From Saccharibacillus nicotianae (GTDB lineage: Bacteria > Bacillota > Bacilli > Paenibacillales > Paenibacillaceae): 64,000 nucleotides of DNA. The stretch lies in NCBI RefSeq assembly GCF_042681745.1, contig NZ_JBHUGF010000010.1, forward strand, positions 2,170,001 to 2,234,000, given 5' to 3'. The translations under genes were made by a program, and so were the position numbers. Positions within the stretch are counted from its first letter, which is position 1; each line of letters begins with the position of its first letter. Positions 1 through 9,400 of the stretch are shown one piece after another. Under the pieces are notes generated by a model, which did no database searches, was not told where the DNA came from, and saw only the letters and a program-made list of their open reading frames with translations.

Positions 1-446
1 TCTGCCGGTTGAAAAACAAATTTGATATTGCCGGATGCCGGTCTACCGATAGAAGTCAACAATTCAGCGGCACCCATCAGCATCGTGGTATGAGCATCAT
101 GACCGCACAGATGAGCTTTGCCTTCCGTTTGTGAAGCATAACTCGTTTGCTTGGCATCTTGAATCGGTAAAGCATCCATATCAGCCCGCAATCCAATCGT
201 TGGGCCGGGTTCTAATCCACGCCATAGCCCGACAACTCCTGTTTTGCCAATCCCTGTCTGTACTTCAAGTCCCAGACGTTGTAAATGCTCAGCGACAATC
301 GCTGAAGTTCGTACTTCTTCATATCCGATCTCAGGATGAATATGTAGATCACGTCGCCATGCCGTTAACGTCTCCTGCATAGACTGCGCAGCCGGTAATA
401 ACTGTGCGAGTCTTGTCTGTATCTCTTGCTGATCAGAATAATCCAT
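1..446 (-). CDS. M20D-family amidohydrolase/peptidase (N-terminal part)
   Basis: The 148 N-terminal residues are in the window; the gene runs off the left edge. The protein shows the M20D amidohydrolase signature: RRDLHIHPEIGYEE near residue 31, GLRADMDALP near 85 and HLCGHDAHTTMLMGAA near 112, the last supplying Cys and His metal ligands. Known members remove acyl groups from N-acyl amino acids or cleave small peptides with a metal centre; the exact substrate cannot be read here. No signal peptide is seen, so it is probably cytoplasmic. The start ATG overlaps the stop of the upstream GntR regulator as TAATG, which implies translational coupling. The regulator probably controls this gene. Confidence 0.88.
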   Translation of the reverse strand, partial: MDYSDQQEIQTRLAQLLPAAQSMQETLTAWRRDLHIHPEIGYEEVRTSAIVAEHLQRLGLEVQTGIGKTGVVGLWRGLEPGPTIGLRADMDALPIQDAKQTSYASQTEGKAHLCGHDAHTTMLMGAAELLTSIGRPASGNIKFVFQPA

Positions 447-1201
447 TATGATTCACTCTCCTTTTCCAGAATCGATACCGGTTGATTAAATACTCGATGA
501 TAGATAGAAGAAGCAGACTGCTCAATATGTTGACGCATTAATAATCGAGAACGTTCGCTATCATGGGCACGAAGCACATCTAACAATTCAAAGTGACTAT
601 CTGAATTGCGAACCCGTACTTCCTGACTATATGGCATAAGATCAAGAGCAGGATTGATTTTGGTACGAATCTCTCGAACTGCTTTTTCAAAATATAAATT
701 ACCGGATGCTTTAGCAATCATCAAATGAAATTTCACATCCAGAGCACGAAATAACTCGCGTGAACAATCTTGTTCAATACTCATCTCCAAATATAATTGC
801 AATTGATGTAATTCCTCTGCTTGAATACGCTTTGCCGCTAAAAAAGCAGCTTCTGGTTCAATAATAAGGCGGTATTCAAATACTTTGCTCCATGACTCCC
901 AATTCGTCGCGATTTGTTCATGATGGCGACGATGCGAATTGAGCGTTAATGGCAAGACAAATGTTCCACCTTTGGCGCCTACACGCTTCTCGATCAATCC
1001 TTCTTCTTCTAATCGAGAAAGAGCCTCGCGTACAGCTAATCGGCTAGCATTGAACATCACCGCCATATCGCGTTCATTAGGAAGTTGTTCTTCAGGCAAT
1101 AATTCTTTTAAAATAATTGCTTCTTCTAATTGATCAAAAATAAAATCACTAACTTTTTTAGGAGAAACTTTCTCAAATTGTTGTGGAAAATAAGTTCGCA
1201 T
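446..1201 (-). CDS. GntR-family regulator, FadR/FCD subfamily
   Basis: This 251-residue DNA-binding regulator has an N-terminal winged helix, with NERDMAVMFNASRLAVREAL as the recognition region near residues 41-60, followed by an all-helical FCD ligand domain. The FCD part has a DxxxH metal-ligand pattern in LDVKFHLMIAKASGN. An in-frame ATG lies further upstream, but ATG at 1201 is chosen because AGGAGG lies 4-9 bases before it. The gene is co-transcribed with, and overlaps by one base, the amidohydrolase downstream. It is therefore inferred to be a local regulator of amidohydrolase expression, probably responding to an organic acid or acyl amino acid. The effector is unknown. Confidence 0.88.
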   Translation of the reverse strand: MRTYFPQQFEKVSPKKVSDFIFDQLEEAIILKELLPEEQLPNERDMAVMFNASRLAVREALSRLEEEGLIEKRVGAKGGTFVLPLTLNSHRRHHEQIATNWESWSKVFEYRLIIEPEAAFLAAKRIQAEELHQLQLYLEMSIEQDCSRELFRALDVKFHLMIAKASGNLYFEKAVREIRTKINPALDLMPYSQEVRVRNSDSHFELLDVLRAHDSERSRLLMRQHIEQSASSIYHRVFNQPVSILEKESES

Positions 1202-1453
1202 GTTTTCCTCCTGATGAGCAGATAATAGTACAACATCAAAGATTAATATTAATGTAAGTGTAATCATGGTTATTTATCATTAGTATTTCATACTCAATTG
1301 TCTTATGAACTGATATAATGGTATAAGGTACGAACTTTAGACCATTTCATCAGGCGACAAAAAGTGACTTTTATTTAATATACCTTCTGGATGCTCAGAG
1401 GTCAACGATTATTCATACCAAATTGATAGGTTTTATATCTATTAAATAAAAAA

Positions 1454-1486
1454 AGCCTAATCAGTGGTATAATCCCTGATTAGACT
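1454..1486 (-). terminator. Rho-independent terminator after marR
   Basis: On the minus strand the arms AGTCTAATCAG and CTGATTAGGCT flank an 11-base loop and are followed by a run of T. The stop codon of the MarR gene lies within the 5' arm. Confidence 0.85.
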
Positions 1487-1962
1487 TCTTTATTAGCAGC
1501 CGCATATCCTAACTTTTTGAGCAGTGGAATAATTTCCAACTTTTCATTATGGTTTAGACCTTGAGTAGCTTTCATAATCGCTTGTTTGTGACCGGTGAAA
1601 ATACTCTCAAAAAATTGATTACCTTCTGCTGTAAGCTCTGCGAAAATAACACGACGATCATTATCACAAGCTCTGCGGCATAACATTTTTTTCTTTTCTA
1701 ATTTATCGACAACATACGTAATATTCCCGCTTGAAATCAATACTTTTTGTCCAATTTTCTGTAATGGCTGCGGATTCTCACTGTGGTACAAAAAGTCTAG
1801 CACGCCAAATTCAGTTGGATTTAGACCGTAACTCTGAATATCATCATTTACTTGATTCATAACAGCTTGATAAGCGCGTGATAAAATAATCAGTAAATGA
1901 AGTGATTCTTTTTCTTCATCACTTTCTGTATTGGAACCAGGTTGTAACGATGAGTGTGTCAT
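1480..1962 (-). CDS. MarR-family transcriptional regulator
   Basis: This 160-residue winged-helix protein has the MarR layout: a helical dimerisation N-terminus, the recognition segment QKIGQKVLISSGNITYVVDKLEKK near residues 83-106, and the wing DNDRRVIFAELTAEG near 118-132. A good GGAGG lies upstream of the ATG. The gene lies just downstream of an azoreductase on the same strand, 130 bases apart. In Bacillus such MarR/azoreductase pairs (MhqR, YodB) respond to quinones and electrophiles, so the regulator may repress the azoreductase; this is inference. No conserved redox Cys was checked beyond the pair in LCRRACDND, which could in principle sense thiol stress. Confidence 0.87.
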   Translation of the reverse strand: MTHSSLQPGSNTESDEEKESLHLLIILSRAYQAVMNQVNDDIQSYGLNPTEFGVLDFLYHSENPQPLQKIGQKVLISSGNITYVVDKLEKKKMLCRRACDNDRRVIFAELTAEGNQFFESIFTGHKQAIMKATQGLNHNEKLEIIPLLKKLGYAAANKEV

Positions 1963-2001
1963 AGCTGAAAACCTCCTTACTGTAGAAATAGTGATATTCT
2001 A

Positions 2002-2060
2002 AACATATAGCGCCTGCGATTTTTTTCATTATTTATCCAGAAAAATATACGCAGACGCTT
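2002..2060 (-). other. Long-loop inverted repeat between azoR and marR
   Basis: GCGTCTGCG and CGCAGGCGC face each other across about 35 AT-rich bases in the leader of the marR gene. It lacks a U-tract, so it is not a normal terminator. It may be an attenuator or operator; the role is unknown. Confidence 0.35.
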
Positions 2061-2092
2061 TATTATTTTATTCCATGCTTATTAAAGAAATA

Positions 2093-2719
2093 TTAGAAGC
2101 TTTGTGCAACTGTAGCTGCATTTTGAAGACCATCAGCAACGATTTGTTGTGAACGATCCGGGAATGCATTGTGACCTTCGATGATGAATTTCTCAACATC
2201 TGTAATACCCCAGAAGCCAAGCAATGTTTGTACATAACGTACAGCCAATTCGATATCAGCGCCAGGACCTTCAGAGTATACACCACCACTAGCATGTAAC
2301 AACATTACTTTTTTACCGCCAGCAAGACCTACAGGACCTTCAGCAGTATATTTGAATGTTTTGCCAGCTTGAGACAAGTAATCAAAGTAGCTATGCAATA
2401 CAGCAGGAACAGCAAAGTTCCACAATGGGAAAGCAATTACAACTTTTTCTGCATCCAAAAATTGAGTTAAGTATTTGTTTACGCGATCTACAGCCGCTTG
2501 CTCTTCAGCAGATACTTCCATACCTTGAGAAGCTTTGAAGTTAGCACCCAGTACAAAAGCATCATAGTAAGGAATATTTTCAGCAAATAGATCAAGTTCT
2601 ACAACTTCGTCTTGTGGATGAGACGATTTGTAGCTGTTTAGGAATGATTCGTATAATTGTACACTGACTGCTTGATCAGCAGGACGGTTGTTTGCTTTGA
2701 CAAAAAGAACTTTAGACAT
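2093..2719 (-). CDS. azoR: FMN-dependent NADH-azoreductase
   Basis: This 208-residue flavodoxin-fold quinone/azo reductase matches the AzoR family from end to end. It opens with SKVLFVKANNRP. The segment VVIAFPLWNFAVPAVLHSYFDYL near residues 92-114 contains the FMN-binding PLWNF motif, and VMLLHASGGVYSEGPG near 138-153 completes the flavin site. Family members reduce azo dyes and quinones by two electrons with NADH and protect against electrophile stress in the cytoplasm. A GGAGAG ribosome site precedes the ATG. The upstream region contains the AT-rich palindrome ATCTT-N6-AAGAT at 2770-2785, a possible operator for the adjacent MarR protein, though this is unproven. Confidence 0.93.
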   Translation of the reverse strand: MSKVLFVKANNRPADQAVSVQLYESFLNSYKSSHPQDEVVELDLFAENIPYYDAFVLGANFKASQGMEVSAEEQAAVDRVNKYLTQFLDAEKVVIAFPLWNFAVPAVLHSYFDYLSQAGKTFKYTAEGPVGLAGGKKVMLLHASGGVYSEGPGADIELAVRYVQTLLGFWGITDVEKFIIEGHNAFPDRSQQIVADGLQNAATVAQSF

Positions 2720-2848
2720 GGATAAAATCTCTCCTTTTATTTGGACACTGTAATAGTATCAATTCATAAATCTTAATTTAAAGATAATAGATAAATAGAA
2801 TTTTGTCAACTATAAATTATATAGTGCATATGTGAACATTATATATAG

Positions 2849-2884
2849 ATAACCGCCTGAAGGCTTCCTCTATCAGACGGTTAT
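2849..2884 (-). terminator. Hairpin terminator after rpiA
   Basis: The arms ATAACCGTCTGA and TCAGGCGGTTAT form a 12-bp stem 28 bases past the rpiA stop. The following tract is AT-rich rather than pure T. Confidence 0.65.
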
Positions 2885-2912
2885 TCAATGTTTGGATCTA
2901 CACTTTAGAGCA

Positions 2913-3596
2913 TTAACGACGTGATGGCGCGCGTAGAACTTCAATTACACCACTCTCATAAGCCACGACTACAGCACTAGCCATACGAATAAATAGCCCA
3001 TTATCTACAATACCCGGTACATTATTAAGCTTATGATGTAAGCGAGCCGCATCTTCAATCACGTCAAAATGACAATCGACTGTATAATTGCCGTTGTCTG
3101 TTTTGAAAATATCACCTTCTTTTGTCTGGCGCAAAACAGGCTTACAACCAAAGCTGGCTAACTTCTCGATAGTCCATTCATGAGCAAATGTAACGACTTC
3201 TACAGGTAAAGGAAATGCCCCTAATTTCTGCACTACTTTATTTTCGCCTGTAATAATCATCACCTGACGGCTTCGAGCAGCGACAATCTTTTCACGCAAT
3301 AATGCTCCCCCGCCACCTTTAATCAAATTAAGATCAGGATCAACTTCATCCGCTCCATCAATCGTCAGATCGATTTCACCAACTTCAGCAAAAGGAATAA
3401 TAGGAATTGACCATTTGCGAGCTAAATTCTCAGATTGAACTGATGTCGCTACTGCACGTATATGTAGTCCTTGCTTCACACGTTCACCGATTTTTTCGAT
3501 AGCATAAGCGGCTGTAGAACCTGTACCCAGACCAACCATCATGCCCTCTTCTACCCAATCGACTGCTTTTTCCGCAGCTAACTTTTTAATATTCAT
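2913..3596 (-). CDS. rpiA: Ribose-5-phosphate isomerase A
   Basis: This 227-residue cytosolic enzyme interconverts ribose 5-phosphate and ribulose 5-phosphate in the non-oxidative pentose phosphate pathway. The phosphate-binding loop GLGTGSTAAYAIEKIG lies near residues 23-38. The catalytic stretch TIDGADEVDPDLNLIKGGGGAL near 78-99 carries the conserved Asp and Lys residues, followed by LREKIVA with the general-base Glu. Length and layout fit RpiA exactly. The gene is monocistronic, with its own terminator. A transaldolase that feeds the same pathway lies 13 kb away in the window. Confidence 0.97.
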   Translation of the reverse strand: MNIKKLAAEKAVDWVEEGMMVGLGTGSTAAYAIEKIGERVKQGLHIRAVATSVQSENLARKWSIPIIPFAEVGEIDLTIDGADEVDPDLNLIKGGGGALLREKIVAARSRQVMIITGENKVVQKLGAFPLPVEVVTFAHEWTIEKLASFGCKPVLRQTKEGDIFKTDNGNYTVDCHFDVIEDAARLHHKLNNVPGIVDNGLFIRMASAVVVAYESGVIEVLRAPSRR

Positions 3597-3772
3597 TACC
3601 TGTTCACTCCATTATTAGTCTAATAATTTATTGAATACTATGTTCACGATATGAAATAACAGAATGAGTACCATCCATAGATTTCATGTAACATTTGCAC
3701 TATACTGTATACGGGTGAATATTCTTAGCATCATACTATACACATTCACAAATTAAAAGGAGCTTACTAACC

Positions 3773-3970
3773 ATGCGAACCGAAAACCAGATCAAATCCA
3801 AACTCAACGAATTAACAATTCAAAAACGAAATATCCAAACTCGTCTTGCCGAATTAACACCTGAAACTGCTTCTTATACCTCGCTCAATGAACAACTCGT
3901 TCGTCTCGAAGATATGTCCAGTATGTTGGAATGGGTACTGAATGAACCTCTAGGAAAATATCATGCGTAA
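3773..3970 (+). CDS. Small coiled-coil protein, unknown function
   Basis: This 65-residue charged protein is rich in Glu, Gln, Leu and Arg. Two heptad-like helices (roughly residues 3-28 and 35-57) suggest an antiparallel helical hairpin or a coiled-coil dimer. An AAAAGGAGC ribosome site 8 bases before the ATG, a separate upstream region and clean codon use argue that it is real. I do not recognise a family. It has no signal peptide or cysteines and lies alone between rpiA (divergent) and a chemotaxis receptor. Confidence 0.7.
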   Translation: MRTENQIKSKLNELTIQKRNIQTRLAELTPETASYTSLNEQLVRLEDMSSMLEWVLNEPLGKYHA

Positions 3971-4459
3971 TCATGCTACATTCTATTTTATCTGAATCAA
4001 TTCAGAATTACAAAAGTAATTCCTCTCTAAAATTCCTACCTTTTCTATTGCAAAATGTGACAAATTATACATTTTTAAAAATTATTTTAGGTCTTTTGAT
4101 TCAATTCTATTGAACTATGTTTATAATTTAAAAGAAAATTAATTTTAACTATAAATTATTGGAATACAAATTCCGACATATAGAATTGAGTGTTACTGTG
4201 CCATATTTTACAGTGTTTTGGAAATAAAGCGACAAATTATCCTATATCAGCAAATTTGATATTCATACTAAATACCTAATTTGCTTAATTTTTATTTGGA
4301 GTAATTTGTCACTTTTATTTCTTATTCGCTGTTCTCCACAGTTTTGTAACGGTCCTATAATCCAATCTAAAAAATCTTAGGTTGTTGGCTATCCTGACCG
4401 ATAAGCTTTATAGGGGCACACAATCTTAGATCTACCAATCAAAAATAGGAGTGAGAGCA
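3971..4459 (+). other. AT-rich intergenic region upstream of the chemotaxis receptor
   Basis: There is no convincing ORF in these 490 bases. ACCGATAA at 4397-4404 resembles the -10 of a SigD (flagellar) promoter, but the expected TAAA -35 is not at the right spacing, so the promoter is only a weak suggestion. No known riboswitch fold was recognised. Confidence 0.4.
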
Positions 4460-6217
4460 TTGAAGAAAATTAGCAGACTATCTTTTTTCGCCAAAAACTT
4501 ATTAATTTCAGCAGCTAGCATCATACTTATTGGTGTTATTTTGCTAGTGAGCAGCTACTTTACGCAGAAAACGATCTTAATCAATCAACTACATGGTCAA
4601 GTTCAGGCGGTAACAGATACTTTTGCTCAAGGTATTACTCTTGCTGATGTTGAAAAACTTGTAGCAGAAAAAAGTTATGACGGTGCTAAACAAACAGAAA
4701 TCCGTAGTTACTTAGATAACATCAACAAATATAACCCTAATATTTCTCAAGCTTATATTTTTGGTACAGAACTAGCAGATGGCAACAAAACATCTCTTAT
4801 TGCTGTTCCAACTAAAGTTATGGAAGCTTTGAAACAAGGAAATATCAATATCGGATATTTGTATGAACAACCTACTGAAATTGTAAATGGTATTCAAGAA
4901 ATGCTAAAAACAAAACAACCTACATTTACAAGTTTCTATACAGATGATCTTGGACTATGGACAACTATTTTGTATCCGATCCAAAATGGTGACGGTAAAG
5001 TTGTTGCTTATTTTGGCGTTGATGCTGATGCAAGTGCTGTTCCTGAAGGTCTAAATCAATTGTTAGTACGTGGTATTACAATCATGGTGTTATTCCTTAT
5101 CGTTATCTTCCTACTTCAATTCTTTGTTGTTCGTAGAACACTAGCACCTCTTCGTGAATTGATTCGCGGAATTGAAGATGTAAGTAAAGGTAATTTGGAT
5201 ATTCATATCAAAACAGGTAAAGACGATCTCGGTATTATCAATCATAAATTTAACCAAATGGTTGAAAAAATGAATAGTGTTATCGTGAATGTACAATCCG
5301 CTTCTCAACAAGTTACTGAATCTGCGAAAATGCTGATGGATACTTCATCTGATAATAGTGAACGTTCATTAACATTGATTAGTAATATTCAAGATATTGC
5401 GAATGGTATGAAATATCAGGAAGAAGCTACAGAAGATACAGCCAAAGCAATGAGCGAGATTTCAACAGTTATCCACTCTATAGCAAATAATTCTTCCAAT
5501 GTAGCAGATCAAGCTTATTCTATGGAACAAAAGTCAGTTGAAGGTAATAAAGTAGTCAATCAAGTAACCGAGCAAATGACTTTGATCTCTAATTCTGTAC
5601 ATGATACTTCCAAAGCAGTGGAATTGTTGGAAAGTCGTTCACAAGAAATTGGTAATATTCTAGGTATTATTACAGGTATTTCTGGTCAAACGAATTTGCT
5701 TGCTTTGAATGCGTCTATCGAAGCGGCTCGTGTAGGTGAACATGGACGTGGATTTGCAGTAGTTGCTGGCGAAGTTCGTAACCTTGCAGAACAATCGGCT
5801 CAATCAGCTAACCAGATCAGTACTTTGATTACAGAAATTCAAACCGAGATTCAAAATGCTGTTACAGCTATGAAAAAAGGAACAGAAGAAGTCGAATATG
5901 GTCTATCGATTGCTGACCAAACTGGCAAACTATTTGCCGAAATTCAATCTGTTACCAAACAAGTAACCGAGCAAATTCAAGATATTTCTAGCGCGACTCA
6001 AGAAATTTCCGCAGGTACAGAAGAAATGACTGCAACTACAGAGAATCTTAAAACAACCGCAAGTGTTGCAGCAGAAAATAGTGCTAAAGTATCTCAGCAT
6101 GTAGAAGGTCAAAAATCTTCGATTATTTCTACAACAGATGCAGCTAATCAGCTTTCTACGATGGCTGAACAATTGCAAGAATTGATTTCTCATTTCCATG
6201 TACGCAAAATCGATTAA
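4460..6217 (+). CDS. Methyl-accepting chemotaxis protein, membrane-bound
   Basis: This protein of about 585 residues senses an external signal and controls CheA. TM1 lies at about residues 11-33. The extracytoplasmic part, residues about 34-200, ends in a Cache-like segment with YPIQNGDGKVVAYFGVDAD. TM2 lies near 200-223 and a HAMP linker with LAPLRELIRGIEDVSKGNL follows. The long signalling domain has the hallmark hairpin tip, ISGQTNLLALNASIEAARVGEHGRGFAVVA, near 410-440. TTG at 4460 is chosen as the start because AGGAG lies 8 bases upstream; GTG at 4451 would overlap that site. The ligand is unknown. A strong hairpin terminator follows. Confidence 0.93.
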   Translation: MKKISRLSFFAKNLLISAASIILIGVILLVSSYFTQKTILINQLHGQVQAVTDTFAQGITLADVEKLVAEKSYDGAKQTEIRSYLDNINKYNPNISQAYIFGTELADGNKTSLIAVPTKVMEALKQGNINIGYLYEQPTEIVNGIQEMLKTKQPTFTSFYTDDLGLWTTILYPIQNGDGKVVAYFGVDADASAVPEGLNQLLVRGITIMVLFLIVIFLLQFFVVRRTLAPLRELIRGIEDVSKGNLDIHIKTGKDDLGIINHKFNQMVEKMNSVIVNVQSASQQVTESAKMLMDTSSDNSERSLTLISNIQDIANGMKYQEEATEDTAKAMSEISTVIHSIANNSSNVADQAYSMEQKSVEGNKVVNQVTEQMTLISNSVHDTSKAVELLESRSQEIGNILGIITGISGQTNLLALNASIEAARVGEHGRGFAVVAGEVRNLAEQSAQSANQISTLITEIQTEIQNAVTAMKKGTEEVEYGLSIADQTGKLFAEIQSVTKQVTEQIQDISSATQEISAGTEEMTATTENLKTTASVAAENSAKVSQHVEGQKSSIISTTDAANQLSTMAEQLQELISHFHVRKID

Positions 6218-6237
6218 TCCTTAAATATGTATTGGAA

Positions 6238-6270
6238 GAATGCCTTCCACAGAAATTGTGGATGGCATTC
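6238..6270 (+). terminator. Rho-independent terminator after the chemotaxis receptor
   Basis: GAATGCCTTCCACA pairs with TGTGGATGGCATTC around a GAAAT loop, followed by AATTTAT. The stem is 14 bp with one mismatch. Confidence 0.8.
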
Positions 6271-6402
6271 AATTTATATCCTAATATCTCTATGTTAAGA
6301 ATTTTTTATTGTTTGTGTTAGATCGTCATATTTAATTCACATATATCGCTTATCATTTTGTATTTACCATTACAGCGATCAACTTCAAAGGAGAGATGTT
6401 TT

Positions 6403-9400
6403 ATGTCCCTGTCGGAAAATGCCTTTTTACCTAACGATTATATTCAACTGCCTGCCCTGCAAATTCCACTAGATAAAGCAAGACAACAACAAAAAGACAC
6501 TTTTGCTGTTTATCGTTTTGATCTTGGTGCCAAAATTGCTTTATACATCGGGACATTAGTCAACCCTATTGAGCGTCAAGCTGTTCTGTTTTCTGCTTAT
6601 CTTGGCTGGCTTTACCGTATCTCTGGTGAACATGAGATACATGCTGTATCTGCATCACCAACAGGATTATTTCCGTTTTCTCTGTCTATTGAAGATTATC
6701 CTCACTTTCAATCTTTAGTAGATTATGTTGCTTCTCAACTTGATACTTCCCCTGCTACATCACCAGTTAAAAGTGAAACGGTGTTTAATTTTGGTCAACA
6801 GATTCCTGCACAACCTGGACAAGTCATGAACTGGAATTTAGAAGCTCATGCTACTTCTTTATCTATTGCTATCGAATATAACGATTCTCTATTAACGGCT
6901 GCAACTATTGAGCGATTTGCAGATTATTATATCCGTTTGTTAGAAGGATTATTAGATCATACAGCATCTCCAATTGGTTCTATTGATATATTAAACGCTC
7001 AAGATCAAGCCGTATATCAAGAAATGAACAATACAGCTTTTCCTTATCAACAACAGCAAACGTATCATGGCGCATTTGAAGCAGCCGCACGCCAATATCC
7101 TCAACATATCGCAATATCCTTTCAAGGCACAGAATATACGTATGAACAGTTGAATCAACGTGCTAATCAAGTTGCGCATTTGTTGTTAAAACAAGGATTA
7201 AAATCTGGTGAATTTGTAACCATGTATATTGATCGTAGTCTGGATAGTGTGATTAGTTTGCTTGGGATTATGAAAGCCGGCGGTGTATATGTTCCTGTCG
7301 ATCCTTCCCATCCTGATGAACGCAATCATTATATTGTACAAGATACACGATCTGCCTTTGTATTGATTCAACATAAATACAACAACAAAGTACTTCAATT
7401 AACAGAAGGTATTACTACATTACGCGGAATTATCGATATTGAATATCTGACGATGACCTCTGACCCACAATCTTGGATCAATCCTAATGTTACCGTACTT
7501 CCAGATGATCTTGCTTATGTTATCTATACTTCTGGATCTACAGGCAAGCCTAAAGGTACATTAGTAGCACATCGTGGAGTTGTCAATCTAGGCGAAATTT
7601 TGCAAAGAGAATTTAATGTAACTTCTCAAGATATCATGACTCAGTTTGCTACTTATAGCTTTGACGGCTCTGTCTGGGAAACAATTGCAGCCCTTTTCCA
7701 CGGTGCTACATTATTCTTATTAGATGCTGAAGAACGAGTGTCTATCGAGGAATTTGCAATTGCGATTGAGCGTACACAAACAACTATTGTGACAGCTTTG
7801 CCTACTGTATTTTTTAATCAATTATCAGCTTATTTGTCTGACGAAGGTTATGCTCGCTTAGCCAGTCTCAAGTTGATTGCAGCCGCTGGCGAAGCCTTAT
7901 ACGGCAAGCGCGTGCGTACATTCCAGCAGAAATTTGGCAAACCAATCCAAGTTGTGAATGCGTATGGTCCTACAGAGAGCACTGTATGTGCAACAATGCA
8001 TAAAGTCGAAGAAACATTAAGCGACGATATCGTGAATGTGCCTATTGGACGCCCTCTTTCTAATTACAAAGTCTATATTATGAATGAGTTCCAAATGCTT
8101 GCTCCTATCGGTGTAACTGGCGAAATCTATATTTCTACTGTAGGTCTTGCACATGGTTATTTGGATCAACCCGAAAAAACAGCAGCCGCTTTTCTTCCAG
8201 ACCCATCCGGTAACGGTGAAAAAATCTATCGTTCTGGTGATCTTGCTAAATTGTTAGCTGATGGCACGATTGAATATGTAGGCAGACGCGATTCTCAAAT
8301 CAAAATTCGGGGACACCGGATAGAAATTGGAGAAATCGAAGACAGCTTAAACAAATATCCAAATATGCAAGATGCAGTTGTGGTTCCTAAAGTAGACGAG
8401 ACCGGTCAAAATATGTTAGTTGCTTATTTTACAACAATTGATGGTACAGCTTTATCGCCAGCAGCAATCAAACAATTTTTATCAGATCGATTGCCTTCTT
8501 ATTTTGTTCCACGATTTGTATGCCAGTTAGACGAGATTCCAATTTCTCCAACAGGCAAAGCAGAACGCAAAAAATTGATCGCTTATGATCATATCGAAAT
8601 GCAAGAAACAGCAACAAACTATGTAGAACCTCAAAATGAAACACAACAATTGATCGCTAACGCTTGGTCAGAAGTTTTGAATAAGCAACAAATTGGTATT
8701 CACGATGACTTTTTTGAAATTGGCGGAGATTCTCTGAAAGTACTTCATGTACTTACATTGTTAAAACCACAATTTCCGAATCTAAAAATTGCTGACCTTT
8801 TTGTATACAAAACTATTATTGAATTAGAAGAGTATGCAACACAACTTGTTGATGAATTGATAACCGAATCGGCAGAAATGGTTATGGAACAAACAATTGA
8901 TCTCGTTGAATATCCTGCTCGTATTCATGATCATCATCCAGAAGTTTTGAATACTACTCATGTATTGCTAACAGGAGCTACCGGATACCTAGGGTCGCAT
9001 TTATTGTATGAGCTGTTACAACAAAGCGATGCTCATGTGTATGCACTGGTACGCAAAACAGGTAGTGCAGCTAGTATAGAGCGTCTTAAAGGCACTATGG
9101 AATTGTATTTTGGGCAAGAAATCTTGCATCAATTTGAAGATCGTGTTACTGCTGTAGAAGGAGATTTGGAAAGTCAACGTCTGGGATTAAGTGATAATGA
9201 TTACGAAATGATTATCGATCACATTGATGCTATTATCCATAGTGCAGCAGATGTAAGACACTTTGGGGACACAGAACAATTTGCCAAATCAAATATTTAT
9301 TCAACGGCTGAATTGCTCTCTATCGCTAGCACACGTCCAGGTATTCGTTTCCATCATATTTCTACAATGGGAATCCCTGAAGAATTATCGTTAGAAGGCA

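Noticed and set aside
939..1133. Plus-strand ORF within the GntR gene
   Set aside because: It is the antisense shadow of a clear winged-helix gene.
4378..4404. SigD promoter for the membrane chemotaxis receptor
   Set aside because: ACCGATAA resembles a -10, but no TAAA is found at 14-16 bases upstream, so it is not listed as a promoter.
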